Assembly (NCBI RefSeq): GCF_020880695.1
Contig: NZ_JAJIWO010000007.1
Span: 62,001 to 126,000, forward strand
DNA length: 64,000 nucleotides
Direction of reading: 5' to 3'
Source of the DNA: Mucilaginibacter sp. UR6-11
GTDB lineage: Bacteria > Bacteroidota > Bacteroidia > Sphingobacteriales > Sphingobacteriaceae
Shown here one piece after another: positions 52,904 to 62,832 of the stretch. The stretch's first letter is position 1. Each line of letters begins with the position of its first letter. The position numbers were made by a program, and so were the translations under genes. The notes beneath the pieces were generated by a model that had not been told where the DNA came from, searched no databases, and saw only the letters and a list, made by a program, of their open reading frames with translations.

Positions 52904-55101
52904 ACAGGGCATTAAGACTCTTCCTGCTCCTGGCGTTTTTCGTGCCCGGAAAGGCGGCATTTTCGCAACAGGAAAAAGCCGATAGTGTTTCCCTGACCCC
53001 ATACCTGGTAGATGCCTCGCTTTTCAGCGTTTACCACCGCGGGGACGCCTGTTATTTTAAGATCCCGCTGCAGCTCCTGGGAAAGGAAATGCTGGTGCTA
53101 AAACCCCTGGGCAGCTTATTTAAGCAAGACAACGTTTTTACCTGGACCCGGGCCGGCGATTCGGTACAAATGCGTGTCCGCGAGGCCTCACGGCGGGTGC
53201 TGGGCGCCGATTCCATTGGAGCGCAGCGGCACTGGTTCCGCAGTTTTAAAATAGCATCGGAAACCTCGGGTTCCTGTATCATCAATGTCAGCCCGCTCTT
53301 TGACAAACTGCCCGGCTGGGAGGCGGACACCCCGCATTATTTTGTCTTGCTGCCGGAAAGGCCAATGCAGCCCAGGTTATGCGATAACCGGCTGGGTTTT
53401 TTCCACCGTTGGTATCCCACGGATAAAAAAGAACCAACGCCCTATTTGAAAATGATCGAGCGCTTCCGTTTGGAAAAGAAATTCCCGGGGGCAAAGCTAT
53501 CGGTGCCGGTTAGGCCGATCGTTTTTTATATGGTTCCTGAAACGCCGCGGAAATGGCAGCTGTATATCAAACAGGCTGTGGAAGACTGGAATACCGCCTT
53601 TGAAAAGGCCGGATTTAAACGTGCGATTCGCTGCGAACTGTCCACCAGGGCACAACAGGCCGGCTGGAAATCCATGCCGGTACCGCCCTGCATCATTCAA
53701 TGGTTGCCCGATGAGGGCGCCTCTGGCACACATGTGATTGATCCCCGGAGCGGCGAGGTGCTGTTCTCCCGGGTCACAGTAGGCGGCTCGTCCCTTATTG
53801 ATAATGAAAACTGGTACTTTATCCAGGCTTCGGCTAGTGACCCCAGCGCCAGGAAACTGCCTTTGCGGGATGAGCTGCAGGGGCGGATGCTCCGTTATAC
53901 TGTTTCCCACGAAATAGGGCATGCGCTCGGCCTCGACCATAATTATAAAGCCAGTTCAGTATACACGATAAAACAGCTCAGAAACCCGGCATTTACAAAA
54001 AAGCACGGCATTGAGGCTTCGATTATGGATTATGGGCGCCTGAACTATGTGGCGCAACCCGGTGACGGCGCCGCCCTTTTTCCAGTGATCGGGCCTTATG
54101 ACTGTTTTGCAATTGTCTATGCTTACCGCCGGCTTCCGCTGGCCAAAGATCCGGTAAATGAATGGCCGGCGCTCGGGAAAATGCTCTCCAGACAGGATGC
54201 TGAGCCCAGGCTTCGATTCAGCCTGGGCTATAACTGGTATGGCAATGACCGCATTTCTGATCCTTCCGCTATTGAAGAAGACCTCGGCGACGACCACCTG
54301 GAGGCGTCCCGGCTCGGCCTGTTAAATTTAAAGCGGGTCATGGGGTTTATAGGTTCCGCAACTGCCGATAAGGTGCTGCTCAAGGAAAAATATATTCAGT
54401 TGCTGGAAGAGCGGGCATACCTGTTGAAGCATGTTGCCGCGCTGATCGGTGGGCAGTATGAGCCCAATAATCAAATCCGCCACAACGGGTCCATTGTTTA
54501 CCGGAAAGTATCTGCAAGGGTACAGCGGCGGGCTGTTGCGTTTTTATTGACCCAGGCTTTCGGTGACCATCAGGAGTTTTTCGCGCCGCCGTTTTTGAAA
54601 CGTATAAAAAATGTACGGGTGCGTTCCTGGCCCGGAGTAATGGGCACAGAAAATGCGGAGGCAGCTAATATTTGCGCAGAACTGTTCACGCAAAAAACGA
54701 TACTGTATGATTTCCTGGATAAATCCAATCTACTTGCAGACCACCAGATTGCAGGGTATAGCTATGCGCAAATGATCGGGGACCTGCAACAGGGTATTTT
54801 CAGCGAGCTCGGCCAGTCCCGCGCCATGGTTTCCCCCTCACGCGCAGAACTGCAGTTAACCTATATTGATATGACCTGCAAACTGCTACAGATGCCTGAT
54901 AAGGTTGCCTTTAGTAAGGTCTCTGAGGGCACATCGGCACAATGGAAACGGCTCATCTGCGCTTGCCTGGCCAGCCTCTCCGCCAAGATTGGCGCCAGAA
55001 TAGGCGCGCTTAAAAACCCCGCTACCAATTCACATTTCGAACATTGCCGCGCTGAAATCGATAAGGGGCTTCAGTCAGCCGCACAAAAAAACAACTCATG
55101 A
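52900..55101 (+). CDS. Zinc-dependent metalloprotease, metzincin type (DUF5117/DUF4953-like)
   Basis: A 733-residue exported protease. Signal peptide at 1-23. The zinc site is H337-E-I-G-H341-A-L-G-L-D-H347, the full metzincin motif HExxHxxGxxH, followed by a Met-turn candidate in SIMDYGRLNYV. Upstream parts (MLVLKPLGSLFKQDNVFTWTR, then RPIVFYMVPETPRKWQLYIKQAVEDWNTAFEKAGF) resemble the DUF5117/DUF4953 layout of Bacteroidota zinc-dependent metalloproteases. It would act in the periplasm or outside. Overlaps both neighbours by four bases. Confidence 0.9.
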   Translation: MNRALRLFLLLAFFVPGKAAFSQQEKADSVSLTPYLVDASLFSVYHRGDACYFKIPLQLLGKEMLVLKPLGSLFKQDNVFTWTRAGDSVQMRVREASRRVLGADSIGAQRHWFRSFKIASETSGSCIINVSPLFDKLPGWEADTPHYFVLLPERPMQPRLCDNRLGFFHRWYPTDKKEPTPYLKMIERFRLEKKFPGAKLSVPVRPIVFYMVPETPRKWQLYIKQAVEDWNTAFEKAGFKRAIRCELSTRAQQAGWKSMPVPPCIIQWLPDEGASGTHVIDPRSGEVLFSRVTVGGSSLIDNENWYFIQASASDPSARKLPLRDELQGRMLRYTVSHEIGHALGLDHNYKASSVYTIKQLRNPAFTKKHGIEASIMDYGRLNYVAQPGDGAALFPVIGPYDCFAIVYAYRRLPLAKDPVNEWPALGKMLSRQDAEPRLRFSLGYNWYGNDRISDPSAIEEDLGDDHLEASRLGLLNLKRVMGFIGSATADKVLLKEKYIQLLEERAYLLKHVAALIGGQYEPNNQIRHNGSIVYRKVSARVQRRAVAFLLTQAFGDHQEFFAPPFLKRIKNVRVRSWPGVMGTENAEAANICAELFTQKTILYDFLDKSNLLADHQIAGYSYAQMIGDLQQGIFSELGQSRAMVSPSRAELQLTYIDMTCKLLQMPDKVAFSKVSEGTSAQWKRLICACLASLSAKIGARIGALKNPATNSHFEHCRAEIDKGLQSAAQKNNS

Positions 55102-55553
55102 AAAAAATAATGATCTTATTGGTCTTCACGCTGCTGGCCTGCCGGCTCCGCGCCCAGGTTTTGCAACCGGTGCACTGGAGCTATGCGGCCAAAAAGACCG
55201 GGAAAAATGAAGCGCTGATTCTTCTGAAAGCGACAATAGACGAGGGCTGGCACATCTATGCTGCCGACCAGCTACCGGGAGGGCCAGCCAAAACCAGTTT
55301 TAACTTCACCGCTGCGGCTGAATTCAGCCTGGCCGGAAAAATAAAGCAACCCACTCCCCTAACCAAATATGAAAAGGCTTTTGAACTGCAGGTACGCTAT
55401 TTTGAAAAGTCGGTCATTTTTGAACAGAAAATAAGCCTGCGTCAAACCGGGGGAAAGCCGGTCGTTGTCAAAGGCAAGTTGAATTATATGGTCTGCAATG
55501 ACCACCAGTGTCTTCCGCCGGAAGAGGTCACCTTTACTATACCTGTCAACTGA
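55098..55553 (+). CDS. DsbD-alpha-like periplasmic thiol protein
   Basis: A 151-residue exported protein (signal peptide 1-20, ending RAQ). The fold resembles the N-terminal domain of DsbD (PF11412): PVHWSYAAKKTG, EGWHIYAADQLPGGP, and YMV-C133-N-D-H-Q-C138-LPP, the two cysteines expected to exchange electrons. It has no membrane part, so it must receive electrons from another protein; the TlpA-like protein two genes upstream is a candidate partner. Overlaps the metalloprotease stop (55098-55101). Confidence 0.85.
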   Translation: MKKIMILLVFTLLACRLRAQVLQPVHWSYAAKKTGKNEALILLKATIDEGWHIYAADQLPGGPAKTSFNFTAAAEFSLAGKIKQPTPLTKYEKAFELQVRYFEKSVIFEQKISLRQTGGKPVVVKGKLNYMVCNDHQCLPPEEVTFTIPVN

Positions 55554-55554
55554 T

Positions 55555-58146
55555 ATGCGGATTTTTAAGCTTATCATTATGCTCATTTTGGGCGCCTCGT
55601 TAGTTGACGTTCATGCCCAGGCACCGGCCTATGACCCTCATCAGGTATTTGTGCCGGTATTTTATCCCCCCGTTAACGGTGCCTGCCGAACCGCAGGCGG
55701 CGCCCCCGGCCCCCGCTACTGGCAAAACCGCGCCGATTATCTGCTAAAGGTAAACCTGGACACCGGGCGGCACCGCATCAGCGGTACTGCTGTGATCACC
55801 TATGTCAATAACAGCCCGGACCGGCTTGACTTTTTATGGCTGCAACTCGACCAGAATATCTACCGGCGTGATTCCAGGGGCGAAGCGACCAGCCCGGTAG
55901 CCGGCGGCCGCTTTGCGGTGAATGCGTTTACCACAGGTGATGAGGTGAAGGGCGTTTACCTCCTCGGCAGGGGGAAGGCTGAAAAAGCAGATTACTGCGT
56001 CAGAGACACCCGCATGCAGGTCAGGCTCCAGAAGGCTTTGCGGCCGGGCAGTAAGATCAGCATTAAAGTGGCCTATGCCTTTAACATACCGGCCGAGGGC
56101 AGCGACCGGATGGGCCGGACTATGACCAAAAACGGCTGGATATACGAGGTCGCGCAATGGTACCCCCGCATGGCGGTCTATGATGATGTCAGCGGTTGGA
56201 ACGTGGTGCCTTACCTGGGGGCTTCAGAATTCTACCTGGACTACGGTGACTTTGATTATACCATTACCGCGCCTGCGGGCCTGGTTGTGGCCGGTTCGGG
56301 GGAATTATTAAACCCGGCTGAAGTGTTGACGCCTTTATTCCTGCGCCGCCTGGCAGCGGCAAGAAACAGCGACCGAACGGTCATGATCCGGGATACCACT
56401 GATCTTAGCGGGCCTTCGGCTCACCCGCACCGGACCAGCCTTAGCTGGCATTTTTTATGTAAGAACACGCGGGATGTATCCTGGGCTGCTTCAAAAGCTT
56501 TTTTATGGGATGCGGCGCGCATCAACCTGCCCGGCAGGAAAAAAGCGCTGGCCCAGTCGCTCTACCCGGTAGAAAGCAGGGGGATAAACGCCTGGAGCAG
56601 GGCCACTGAATATACCAAGGCGGCGATCGAACTTTATTCCGGCAAATGGTTCAGCTATACTTACCCCCTTGCGACCAGCGTTGCGGGCGGGGCGACGGGG
56701 ATGGAGTATCCAGGTTTAGTCTTTTGTGACCGCTTCAGCCAGACCCATTTCCTGTGGAACGTGATCAATCATGAATTCGGCCATAACTGGTTCCCGATGA
56801 TCGTGGGTTCCAATGAGCGTAAATATGGCTGGATGGACGAAGGGCTGAATACCTTTATCAATAAGCTGGATACCCGCGATTTTAACAACGGAGAATATGA
56901 TGCGGTCAAGGACCAGCATAAAGCGGCCCCGGCGCTATTCCCGGCAGACGACGAGGCGATCATGAACAGCCCCGATGTATTGCAGGATGACCATATCGCC
57001 AGCGACGTGTACAACAAGCCTGCGCTCGCGCTGTCGATCCTGCGGGAGCACGTGCTCGGGCAGGACCGTTTTGATTACGCCTTCCGGGCCTATATCCGCC
57101 GCTGGGCCTTTAAGCACCCAACCCCCTGGGACTTTTTCCACACGATGGACAATGCCGCGGGCGAGGACTTGAGCTGGTTCTGGCAAGAATGGTTTTTTAC
57201 GACCATGAAACTCGACCAGGCAATTAAAGAGATTGCCTATATAGGCGATGATCCTGCAAAAGGCGCGATGATCACCCTGGAGAACCTGGGCGGAATGGCT
57301 TTGCCCGTTACCCTGGCGCTGCGACAGGTAAACGGTAAAACCGATACTGTACGCTTACCTGCGGAGATCTGGCAGCGGGGCGGGACCTGGACATTTTATT
57401 TCCCATCGACCGTTATGATCAAATACGCGGTGCTGGATCCCGCACATGAGTTGCCGGATATCCGGCCTGAAAACAATGACAGGAGCGGCGTCCGGACGCC
57501 TGCGGGCCTGACTGCGGCGACCGTGGTCAACAACTACCTGGAAGCCGTCGGGGGCCGCGAAAAACTGAAAACGATTAAGCAGCTGGCCGTCACCTCGGCC
57601 TGTGCTTCGGGCGGGCTGGAGCGGCTCAGGATGGATCTTTACCGGCAGCCGGGCATTTTTTTGCAGAATATAACGCTGCCCGCCTCGCACCAGCTTAACA
57701 TCCAGCACCTGGCCATCAGCGGGGACAGCTTGGTGCTCAGGCGCATGGGTTACCCGGTTGTATTAACGGATTCCGCAAAAGAGTCGCTCCGGGCTAACTA
57801 CCGGCTGTTCCCGGAACTTGATTTTGGTAACAAGGATTATACCCTGAAGCTGGAGCCTGTGCTGCAGATCCTTGGTGACCGCTTAGCATACCTGGTGCTC
57901 GTCAGGTCCCCACAAGGGGCGCTCACCCGCTATTTTTACGATCGGGAATCCGGATTGAAGATCAAGCAATACCCCATGGCTGCTGATGGTACGGCCATGG
58001 AATGGGGCGACTACCGCGATATAGGCAACGGGATCAAATGGCCATTTTATGAGAAAAACACGAATGTCGTGCAAAGCGTCAGCGAATATAAAGTAACCCA
58101 GGTAGTCATCGGCGGCGGTGACCTTAGCAATAAGCCAATCAAATAA
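55555..58146 (+). CDS. M1-family metallopeptidase
   Basis: An 863-residue aminopeptidase-type enzyme. The start is the ATG at 55555, directly after the DsbD-like stop and opening a signal peptide (ending VHAQ); earlier Mets lie inside that gene. The zinc site is H406-E-F-G-H410 with E429 exactly 18 residues later (HExxH-x18-E), and the exopeptidase loop is GGATGMEYPG in place of the classical GAMEN. The C-terminal 200 residues form a separate domain resembling outer-membrane lipoprotein-sorting LolA-type folds (NNYLEAVGGREKLKTIKQL). It would trim N-terminal residues from peptides. Confidence 0.92.
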   Translation: MRIFKLIIMLILGASLVDVHAQAPAYDPHQVFVPVFYPPVNGACRTAGGAPGPRYWQNRADYLLKVNLDTGRHRISGTAVITYVNNSPDRLDFLWLQLDQNIYRRDSRGEATSPVAGGRFAVNAFTTGDEVKGVYLLGRGKAEKADYCVRDTRMQVRLQKALRPGSKISIKVAYAFNIPAEGSDRMGRTMTKNGWIYEVAQWYPRMAVYDDVSGWNVVPYLGASEFYLDYGDFDYTITAPAGLVVAGSGELLNPAEVLTPLFLRRLAAARNSDRTVMIRDTTDLSGPSAHPHRTSLSWHFLCKNTRDVSWAASKAFLWDAARINLPGRKKALAQSLYPVESRGINAWSRATEYTKAAIELYSGKWFSYTYPLATSVAGGATGMEYPGLVFCDRFSQTHFLWNVINHEFGHNWFPMIVGSNERKYGWMDEGLNTFINKLDTRDFNNGEYDAVKDQHKAAPALFPADDEAIMNSPDVLQDDHIASDVYNKPALALSILREHVLGQDRFDYAFRAYIRRWAFKHPTPWDFFHTMDNAAGEDLSWFWQEWFFTTMKLDQAIKEIAYIGDDPAKGAMITLENLGGMALPVTLALRQVNGKTDTVRLPAEIWQRGGTWTFYFPSTVMIKYAVLDPAHELPDIRPENNDRSGVRTPAGLTAATVVNNYLEAVGGREKLKTIKQLAVTSACASGGLERLRMDLYRQPGIFLQNITLPASHQLNIQHLAISGDSLVLRRMGYPVVLTDSAKESLRANYRLFPELDFGNKDYTLKLEPVLQILGDRLAYLVLVRSPQGALTRYFYDRESGLKIKQYPMAADGTAMEWGDYRDIGNGIKWPFYEKNTNVVQSVSEYKVTQVVIGGGDLSNKPIK

Positions 58147-58157
58147 TATAATCATTC

Positions 58158-59249
58158 ATGAAAGTCTTTCTCTATCTGATCCCCTTCTTTTGTCCGTTGG
58201 CAGCCGCACAAGCACAAACCGCTGATTACCTGACCGATGGCCCCTACGTGTTTTATAGGCAGGGAACGGTCGCCACCGAAAACATTGTCACCGGCGGCAC
58301 CGCAAAACGACAAACAGCACATTTCCCGGAAAAGGAAAAAACTAACCGGTTATTACAGGTGCACCTGGACCGGCATCCGGATTGGGATTTCACCGTCAGG
58401 TTGAAAGACAGCATCAGACCCACCCCGTCCGAAACTGCCGGGGCGGATCACTATTTGCTGCTGTCGGATATCGAGGGAGAGTTCGAACCTTTCCGAAACT
58501 TATTGCTGGCAGCAAAAGTGATAGACAACCGCTATCGCTGGACTTTCGGCAAAGGCAAATTAGTCGTGGCGGGCGATCTGTTCGACCGCGGGCGCCAGGT
58601 CTGCCAGTTCTTATGGCTGTTGTACAAACTAGAAGATGAAGCCGCGCTGAAAGGGGGCGCAGTCGAAGTGATCCTGGGTAACCATGACCTGATGAACTTA
58701 AGCGGCGACCTGCGTTACGTTGATCCGGCCTATCTCGCCAGTGCGGCATTGATCGGTAAACCCTATACTGATCTTTATGCCGCGGACACTGAACTTGGCC
58801 GCTGGCTAAAAAGCAAAAACACAATCGAAAAGATAGGCGACCTGCTGGTTACCCATGGCGGTGTTTCCCCCGCTGTCCTGAACAAGCGGATGAAACTGGC
58901 AGACATCAACAGCCAGTGCCGGCCTTATTACGACAGCCCGCCGCAGGACCTGCCGGATCAGCTGAAAGTTTTCTTTGGACAGGATGCCTTGTTTTGGTAC
59001 CGGGGTTATTTCCTGGAACCATTGGCCACGCAGGAAATCGTGGACAGCACCCTGTTTTTTTATGGCTGCAAAAAGATCGTGGTTGGGCATGATATTGTGG
59101 ATCATGCCGGTTTGTTTTATGAAAATAAAGTGGTAGCCGTAGATGTGAATGAACACGATGGAGTTCATGAGGCGATCTTAATAGCAAACAAAAACTATTA
59201 CCGCATGAACGACAAGGGTGATAAAATAAAGTTGGCGGCACCTTTGTAG
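58158..59249 (+). CDS. Calcineurin-like metallophosphoesterase
   Basis: A 363-residue exported phosphatase (signal peptide 1-20, ending AQAQ). Metal-binding motifs: SD104-I-E-G (a variant of the usual D-x-H with Glu in place of His), GDLFDRG at 139-145, GNHD at 174-177, and the C-terminal IVVGHDIVDHAG. This is the PPP/ApaH-like set. Its substrate is unknown; in this protease-rich operon it could remove phosphate from a phosphopeptide or act on signalling molecules. Starts 11 bp after the M1 gene. Confidence 0.85.
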   Translation: MKVFLYLIPFFCPLAAAQAQTADYLTDGPYVFYRQGTVATENIVTGGTAKRQTAHFPEKEKTNRLLQVHLDRHPDWDFTVRLKDSIRPTPSETAGADHYLLLSDIEGEFEPFRNLLLAAKVIDNRYRWTFGKGKLVVAGDLFDRGRQVCQFLWLLYKLEDEAALKGGAVEVILGNHDLMNLSGDLRYVDPAYLASAALIGKPYTDLYAADTELGRWLKSKNTIEKIGDLLVTHGGVSPAVLNKRMKLADINSQCRPYYDSPPQDLPDQLKVFFGQDALFWYRGYFLEPLATQEIVDSTLFFYGCKKIVVGHDIVDHAGLFYENKVVAVDVNEHDGVHEAILIANKNYYRMNDKGDKIKLAAPL

Positions 59250-59437
59250 CAGGCTGCGGTCATCTTTTCATGACCCGGCACAGCCATACCTTGATATACC
59301 CCTGCTACCCGAGCGCTCTATGCGGACGAGGACAGGGCTGACTGTTTTAAAATAGATTAAAAAGAAATACGATCCGCATGAAACGTTGGGGATTGCAAAA
59401 ATACAGCATATATAAATACAAGATTTTAGCACCAATT

Positions 59438-62230
59438 ATGATTAAAACTAAAACACTATACCTGATACTAACCGGGATTCTATTCCTGAGCGGCGTGCTG
59501 GCGCAGGAAAAACCATTGCCGCTCGATCCGGCGGTCCGTACAGGCAAACTGCCAAATGGCTTTACCTATTATATCCGGCATAACGAAGAGCCCAAAAAGC
59601 GGGTGGTACTCTACCTGGTCAACAAAGCCGGTTCGGTGCTGGAAGATGAGGATCAGCGCGGACTGGCACATTTCATGGAGCATATGAGTTTCAACGGCAC
59701 AAAACATTTCCCGCATAATCAACTGGTCGACTATTTGCAACGGTCAGGCATCCGCTTTGGCGCCGATATCAATGCTTATACGAGCTTTGATGAAACGGTT
59801 TACCAATTGCCCATCCCCTCGGATAAACCGGAGCTTTTAAAAGGCGGGTTGGAAATCATGCGCGACTGGGCACAGGATGCTACACTTGACGCTGGCGAAA
59901 TTGACAAGGAACGGGGCGTTGTGCTGGAAGAAAAACGTTTGGGAAAGGGTGCACAGGAAAGGATGCAAAGACAATACTGGCCGGTGATGCTCAATAACTC
60001 CCGTTATGCCGTCCGGATGCCGATCGGGCTGGATACTGTGCTCAATAATTTTAAACGGCCCGTGATCGCCCGTTTTTATAAGGACTGGTACCGGCCCGAC
60101 TTGCAGGCGTTGATCGTGGTCGGGGATATCAATGTGGATGAGATCGAGAAAACAGTTAAGGCTCAATTCTCTACTTTAAAGAATCCGATGCATGAAAAAC
60201 TGCGGACAAGGTTTACCGTTCCGCTGAGCGGAAAAAACCAGTTAATGACGGTAACTGACCGGGAAATGACCGCGACGGTTGCCGAGATCCTCATTAAGCA
60301 TCCGCAGCCGCCTTTAAAAACAACGACAGATTACCGCCGGACGATCATCCAGGGCTTGTTTAACCAGTTGCTGGGCGCCCGCTACGCCGAACTATCGCGC
60401 CTGGCCACTCCACCCTTTGTCCAGGGCGGCGCGCAAATCTCGGGCTTTATCGGCGGGCTCGATAGCTATGATGCCAGCGTGGTGGCCAAACCCGGGGAAC
60501 TGGAAAAGGGTTTCAAAGCAGTGTGGCGTGAAACCGAACGGGTGAAACGTTTTGGTTTTACCGCCACCGAACTGGAACGGGCGAAAACGGCTTACCTGAA
60601 CCAAATGGAAGAATCGCTGAAGGAAAAAGACAAGACCCAATCGGAAAGCTATGTAAAGGAATACCAGGAATATTTCCTGAAAAGTACGGCTGCCCCAGGG
60701 ATAACGGCAGAATATCAGTTGACCCAAAACGACTTGCCGGGCATTACGCTAAAAGATCTCAATGCCTTGGCAGCAGCCTATATTACTACAAAGAACCGGG
60801 ATGTCCTGATACTCGCGCCGGATAATGAAAAGGCAGGCTTACCAAACGAAGCGCTGATCAACAGTTGGTTTGCTTCGGTTGAAGCGGAAAAGTTGTCGCC
60901 TTACTGCGATGAAGTCAGCACACTGCCTTTACTAGCCGTTCAGCCTGCTGCGGGCAGGATCTTGTCCGCAGAACAAAACAAAACGCTGAATCTTACTACA
61001 CTGACCTTAAGCAATGGCGTTAAAGTGATCCTCAAGCCGACAGATTTTAAGAATGACGAGATCCTGTTTACGGCTTTTGCACCCGGCGGCACCTCGCTCA
61101 GCCCTGATGCGGATTACCAGAGCGCGGCCAATGCCGGAAGCCTGATCCCTGCCGGCGGGGCAGGTAACTATAGTGCGGACCAGCTGGATAAATATATGAC
61201 AGGAAAACAAGCAGACGCGGTGCCATACATTGCGGATCGTTACCAGGGGATTAACGGTAAGTCTACGCCGAAAGACCTGGAAACGGCATTACAATTGATC
61301 CGTGCTTATTTTACCGAACCACGGAAGGACACCGCCATCCTCAAGGGTATCATTGCCCGTTCCAAGTCCAGCCTGCTGAACCGGGCAAACGATCCTGGCA
61401 GCGTATTCAGTGATACGGTCAGCGCGGTATTGGGCAGTTACAATTTTCGCAGGACAGGCCCTTCGGTAGCCAAGCTGGCGCAGGTCAATCTGGATAAAGC
61501 ATATAGCTTCTATAAAGACCGGTTTGCCGATGCTTCCAATTTTACGTTCACTTTTGTGGGTAACATCGATACGAACAGCATTAAGCCCTTGCTCGAAAAA
61601 TACCTGGGCAGCCTGCCATCAACCCGGGGCGGGGAACAAGCCAAAGATTTAGGCATTCATATCCCGGAGGGGCATATTGCAAAGAATGTCTATAAAGGCA
61701 CTGAACCCAAAGCATCAGTGCTGCTAATTTTTTCGGGGTTGTTTGACTATAGCAAGTCTGATAAGAGCCGGCTGGACGCGCTCAAAGAAGCGCTGGAAAT
61801 AAGATTGCTGCAACGCTTGCGGGAAGACGAAAGCGGCGTTTACAGTCCCGGTGTATTTGTGCAGACCGGCAAATATCCGCAGGCGCGTTATGGTTTTATT
61901 GTCCAGTTCGGCTGTGCGCCGCAGAACGTTGACAAACTGATCGCGTTCACACTGGATGAGATTGCTAAACTGAAAAGGGATGGGCCGCCACAGGAGAATA
62001 TCGACAAATGGCGCGCCGAAGAAAAAACGAATTTTGAACCGCAGTTAAAGACCAATGGTTTCTGGCTCGGCTATATCAGCGGTCAATTGCAGAACCATGA
62101 CGATTTAGGACAGGTTAGCCACTATGAGCAGTTGCTGGATGAGGTTAAGGTAACTGATATCAGGGATACTGCTTTAAAATATTTAAGCGGCAGTAATTAT
62201 ATACGCCTAGTATTATTACCAGAAAAATAA
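59438..62230 (+). CDS. M16-family (insulinase-type) peptidase
   Basis: A 930-residue zinc peptidase with a signal peptide (1-22, ending VLAQ); the ATG at 59438 is preferred over one 60 bases upstream. The inverted zinc motif is H78-F-M-E-H82, with GVVLEEKRLG about 75 residues later supplying the third ligand. Two M16 halves are present: the first domain to about 490, and a second with a GLFDYSKSDKSR region and a YSPGVF strand, of the M16B/two-domain type. It degrades peptides enclosed in its chamber, with a size limit. A 188-base gap separates it from the phosphatase gene. Confidence 0.92.
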   Translation: MIKTKTLYLILTGILFLSGVLAQEKPLPLDPAVRTGKLPNGFTYYIRHNEEPKKRVVLYLVNKAGSVLEDEDQRGLAHFMEHMSFNGTKHFPHNQLVDYLQRSGIRFGADINAYTSFDETVYQLPIPSDKPELLKGGLEIMRDWAQDATLDAGEIDKERGVVLEEKRLGKGAQERMQRQYWPVMLNNSRYAVRMPIGLDTVLNNFKRPVIARFYKDWYRPDLQALIVVGDINVDEIEKTVKAQFSTLKNPMHEKLRTRFTVPLSGKNQLMTVTDREMTATVAEILIKHPQPPLKTTTDYRRTIIQGLFNQLLGARYAELSRLATPPFVQGGAQISGFIGGLDSYDASVVAKPGELEKGFKAVWRETERVKRFGFTATELERAKTAYLNQMEESLKEKDKTQSESYVKEYQEYFLKSTAAPGITAEYQLTQNDLPGITLKDLNALAAAYITTKNRDVLILAPDNEKAGLPNEALINSWFASVEAEKLSPYCDEVSTLPLLAVQPAAGRILSAEQNKTLNLTTLTLSNGVKVILKPTDFKNDEILFTAFAPGGTSLSPDADYQSAANAGSLIPAGGAGNYSADQLDKYMTGKQADAVPYIADRYQGINGKSTPKDLETALQLIRAYFTEPRKDTAILKGIIARSKSSLLNRANDPGSVFSDTVSAVLGSYNFRRTGPSVAKLAQVNLDKAYSFYKDRFADASNFTFTFVGNIDTNSIKPLLEKYLGSLPSTRGGEQAKDLGIHIPEGHIAKNVYKGTEPKASVLLIFSGLFDYSKSDKSRLDALKEALEIRLLQRLREDESGVYSPGVFVQTGKYPQARYGFIVQFGCAPQNVDKLIAFTLDEIAKLKRDGPPQENIDKWRAEEKTNFEPQLKTNGFWLGYISGQLQNHDDLGQVSHYEQLLDEVKVTDIRDTALKYLSGSNYIRLVLLPEK

Positions 62231-62235
62231 GGCAA

Positions 62236-62343
62236 ATGGATACTGGATTTTACATCGGGTTTGGATTGATGATAATCGTGATAATAGCGATTGTCATTTG
62301 GATGATCCTGGACTACCGGAATGACCGGAAGCTAAAACGATAA
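62236..62343 (+). CDS. Small single-span membrane protein (35 residues)
   Basis: Begins five bases after the M16 stop with an AAATAAGG-like Shine-Dalgarno stretch. MDTGFYIGFGLMIIVIIAIV then WMILDYRNDRKLKR: a short head, one hydrophobic helix, and a basic tail. By the positive-inside rule the C-terminus is cytoplasmic. It is too short for family assignment, but its placement at the end of the peptidase operon makes it a likely real gene. Confidence 0.6.
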   Translation: MDTGFYIGFGLMIIVIIAIVIWMILDYRNDRKLKR

Positions 62344-62832
62344 CCATGATAAGACATTAAAAACCTTCGTTCTTTATAGAATCAGTTTGATAGTTAATGA
62401 TTGATTTTTCAATTGAAGCGTCGCGGGTGAGAACCGGGACGCTTTGTTGCGTTATGCCATTGCGTGGAGCATTTTTGATTAAGGTCAAGTCTCAAACTGA
62501 CGAAAACTTTATTGACGATGTTATTTCTACGATAATCAAAAGACGAGGTTATGAAGTAGCTAACTTTAAGGCCGGTGAGCTTTATCTTTTACTAAGATAT
62601 AAATTAAAAATTTCGATTAAAACGAATACGTATTTCCAAATGTCGCATTATTATCTCCCAAATTTCCAACTCGTCGCAATTTTTCAATAAATTGGTTCGA
62701 AAAAACGCCACTGTCGGGAGCTTAGGCCCCGCATGTCTGCGGGGCTTTTTTTTTCAATAATGTGGCCATTTTGATGCGATTTAAGCATGGTCTCCAATTT
62801 TAAAAAACAAAAAAACGTAACAGCCTTTTAAT
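62344..62832. other. Intergenic region with terminator
   Basis: About 490 bases. A 97-codon frame at 62397-62690 has poor protein composition and no ribosome site and is not called. A weak stem at 62416-62444 (AAGCGTC/GACGCTT) lies in its first part, and the strong terminator at 62726-62754 near its end. Confidence 0.5.
62726..62754 (+). terminator. Rho-independent terminator
   Basis: GCCCCGCA (62726-62733), loop TGTC, TGCGGGGC (62738-62745), followed by a run of nine T. It likely ends the peptidase operon. Confidence 0.9.

Noticed and set aside
55498..55554. An earlier start for the M1 peptidase gene
   Set aside because: It would extend the protein by 19 residues into the DsbD-like gene and hide the signal peptide that begins at 55555.
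62397..62690. A 97-codon frame after the peptidase operon
   Set aside because: No ribosome-binding site, unusual composition, low complexity in its second half, and a hairpin in the first part. Possibly a decayed fragment, but I cannot support it.
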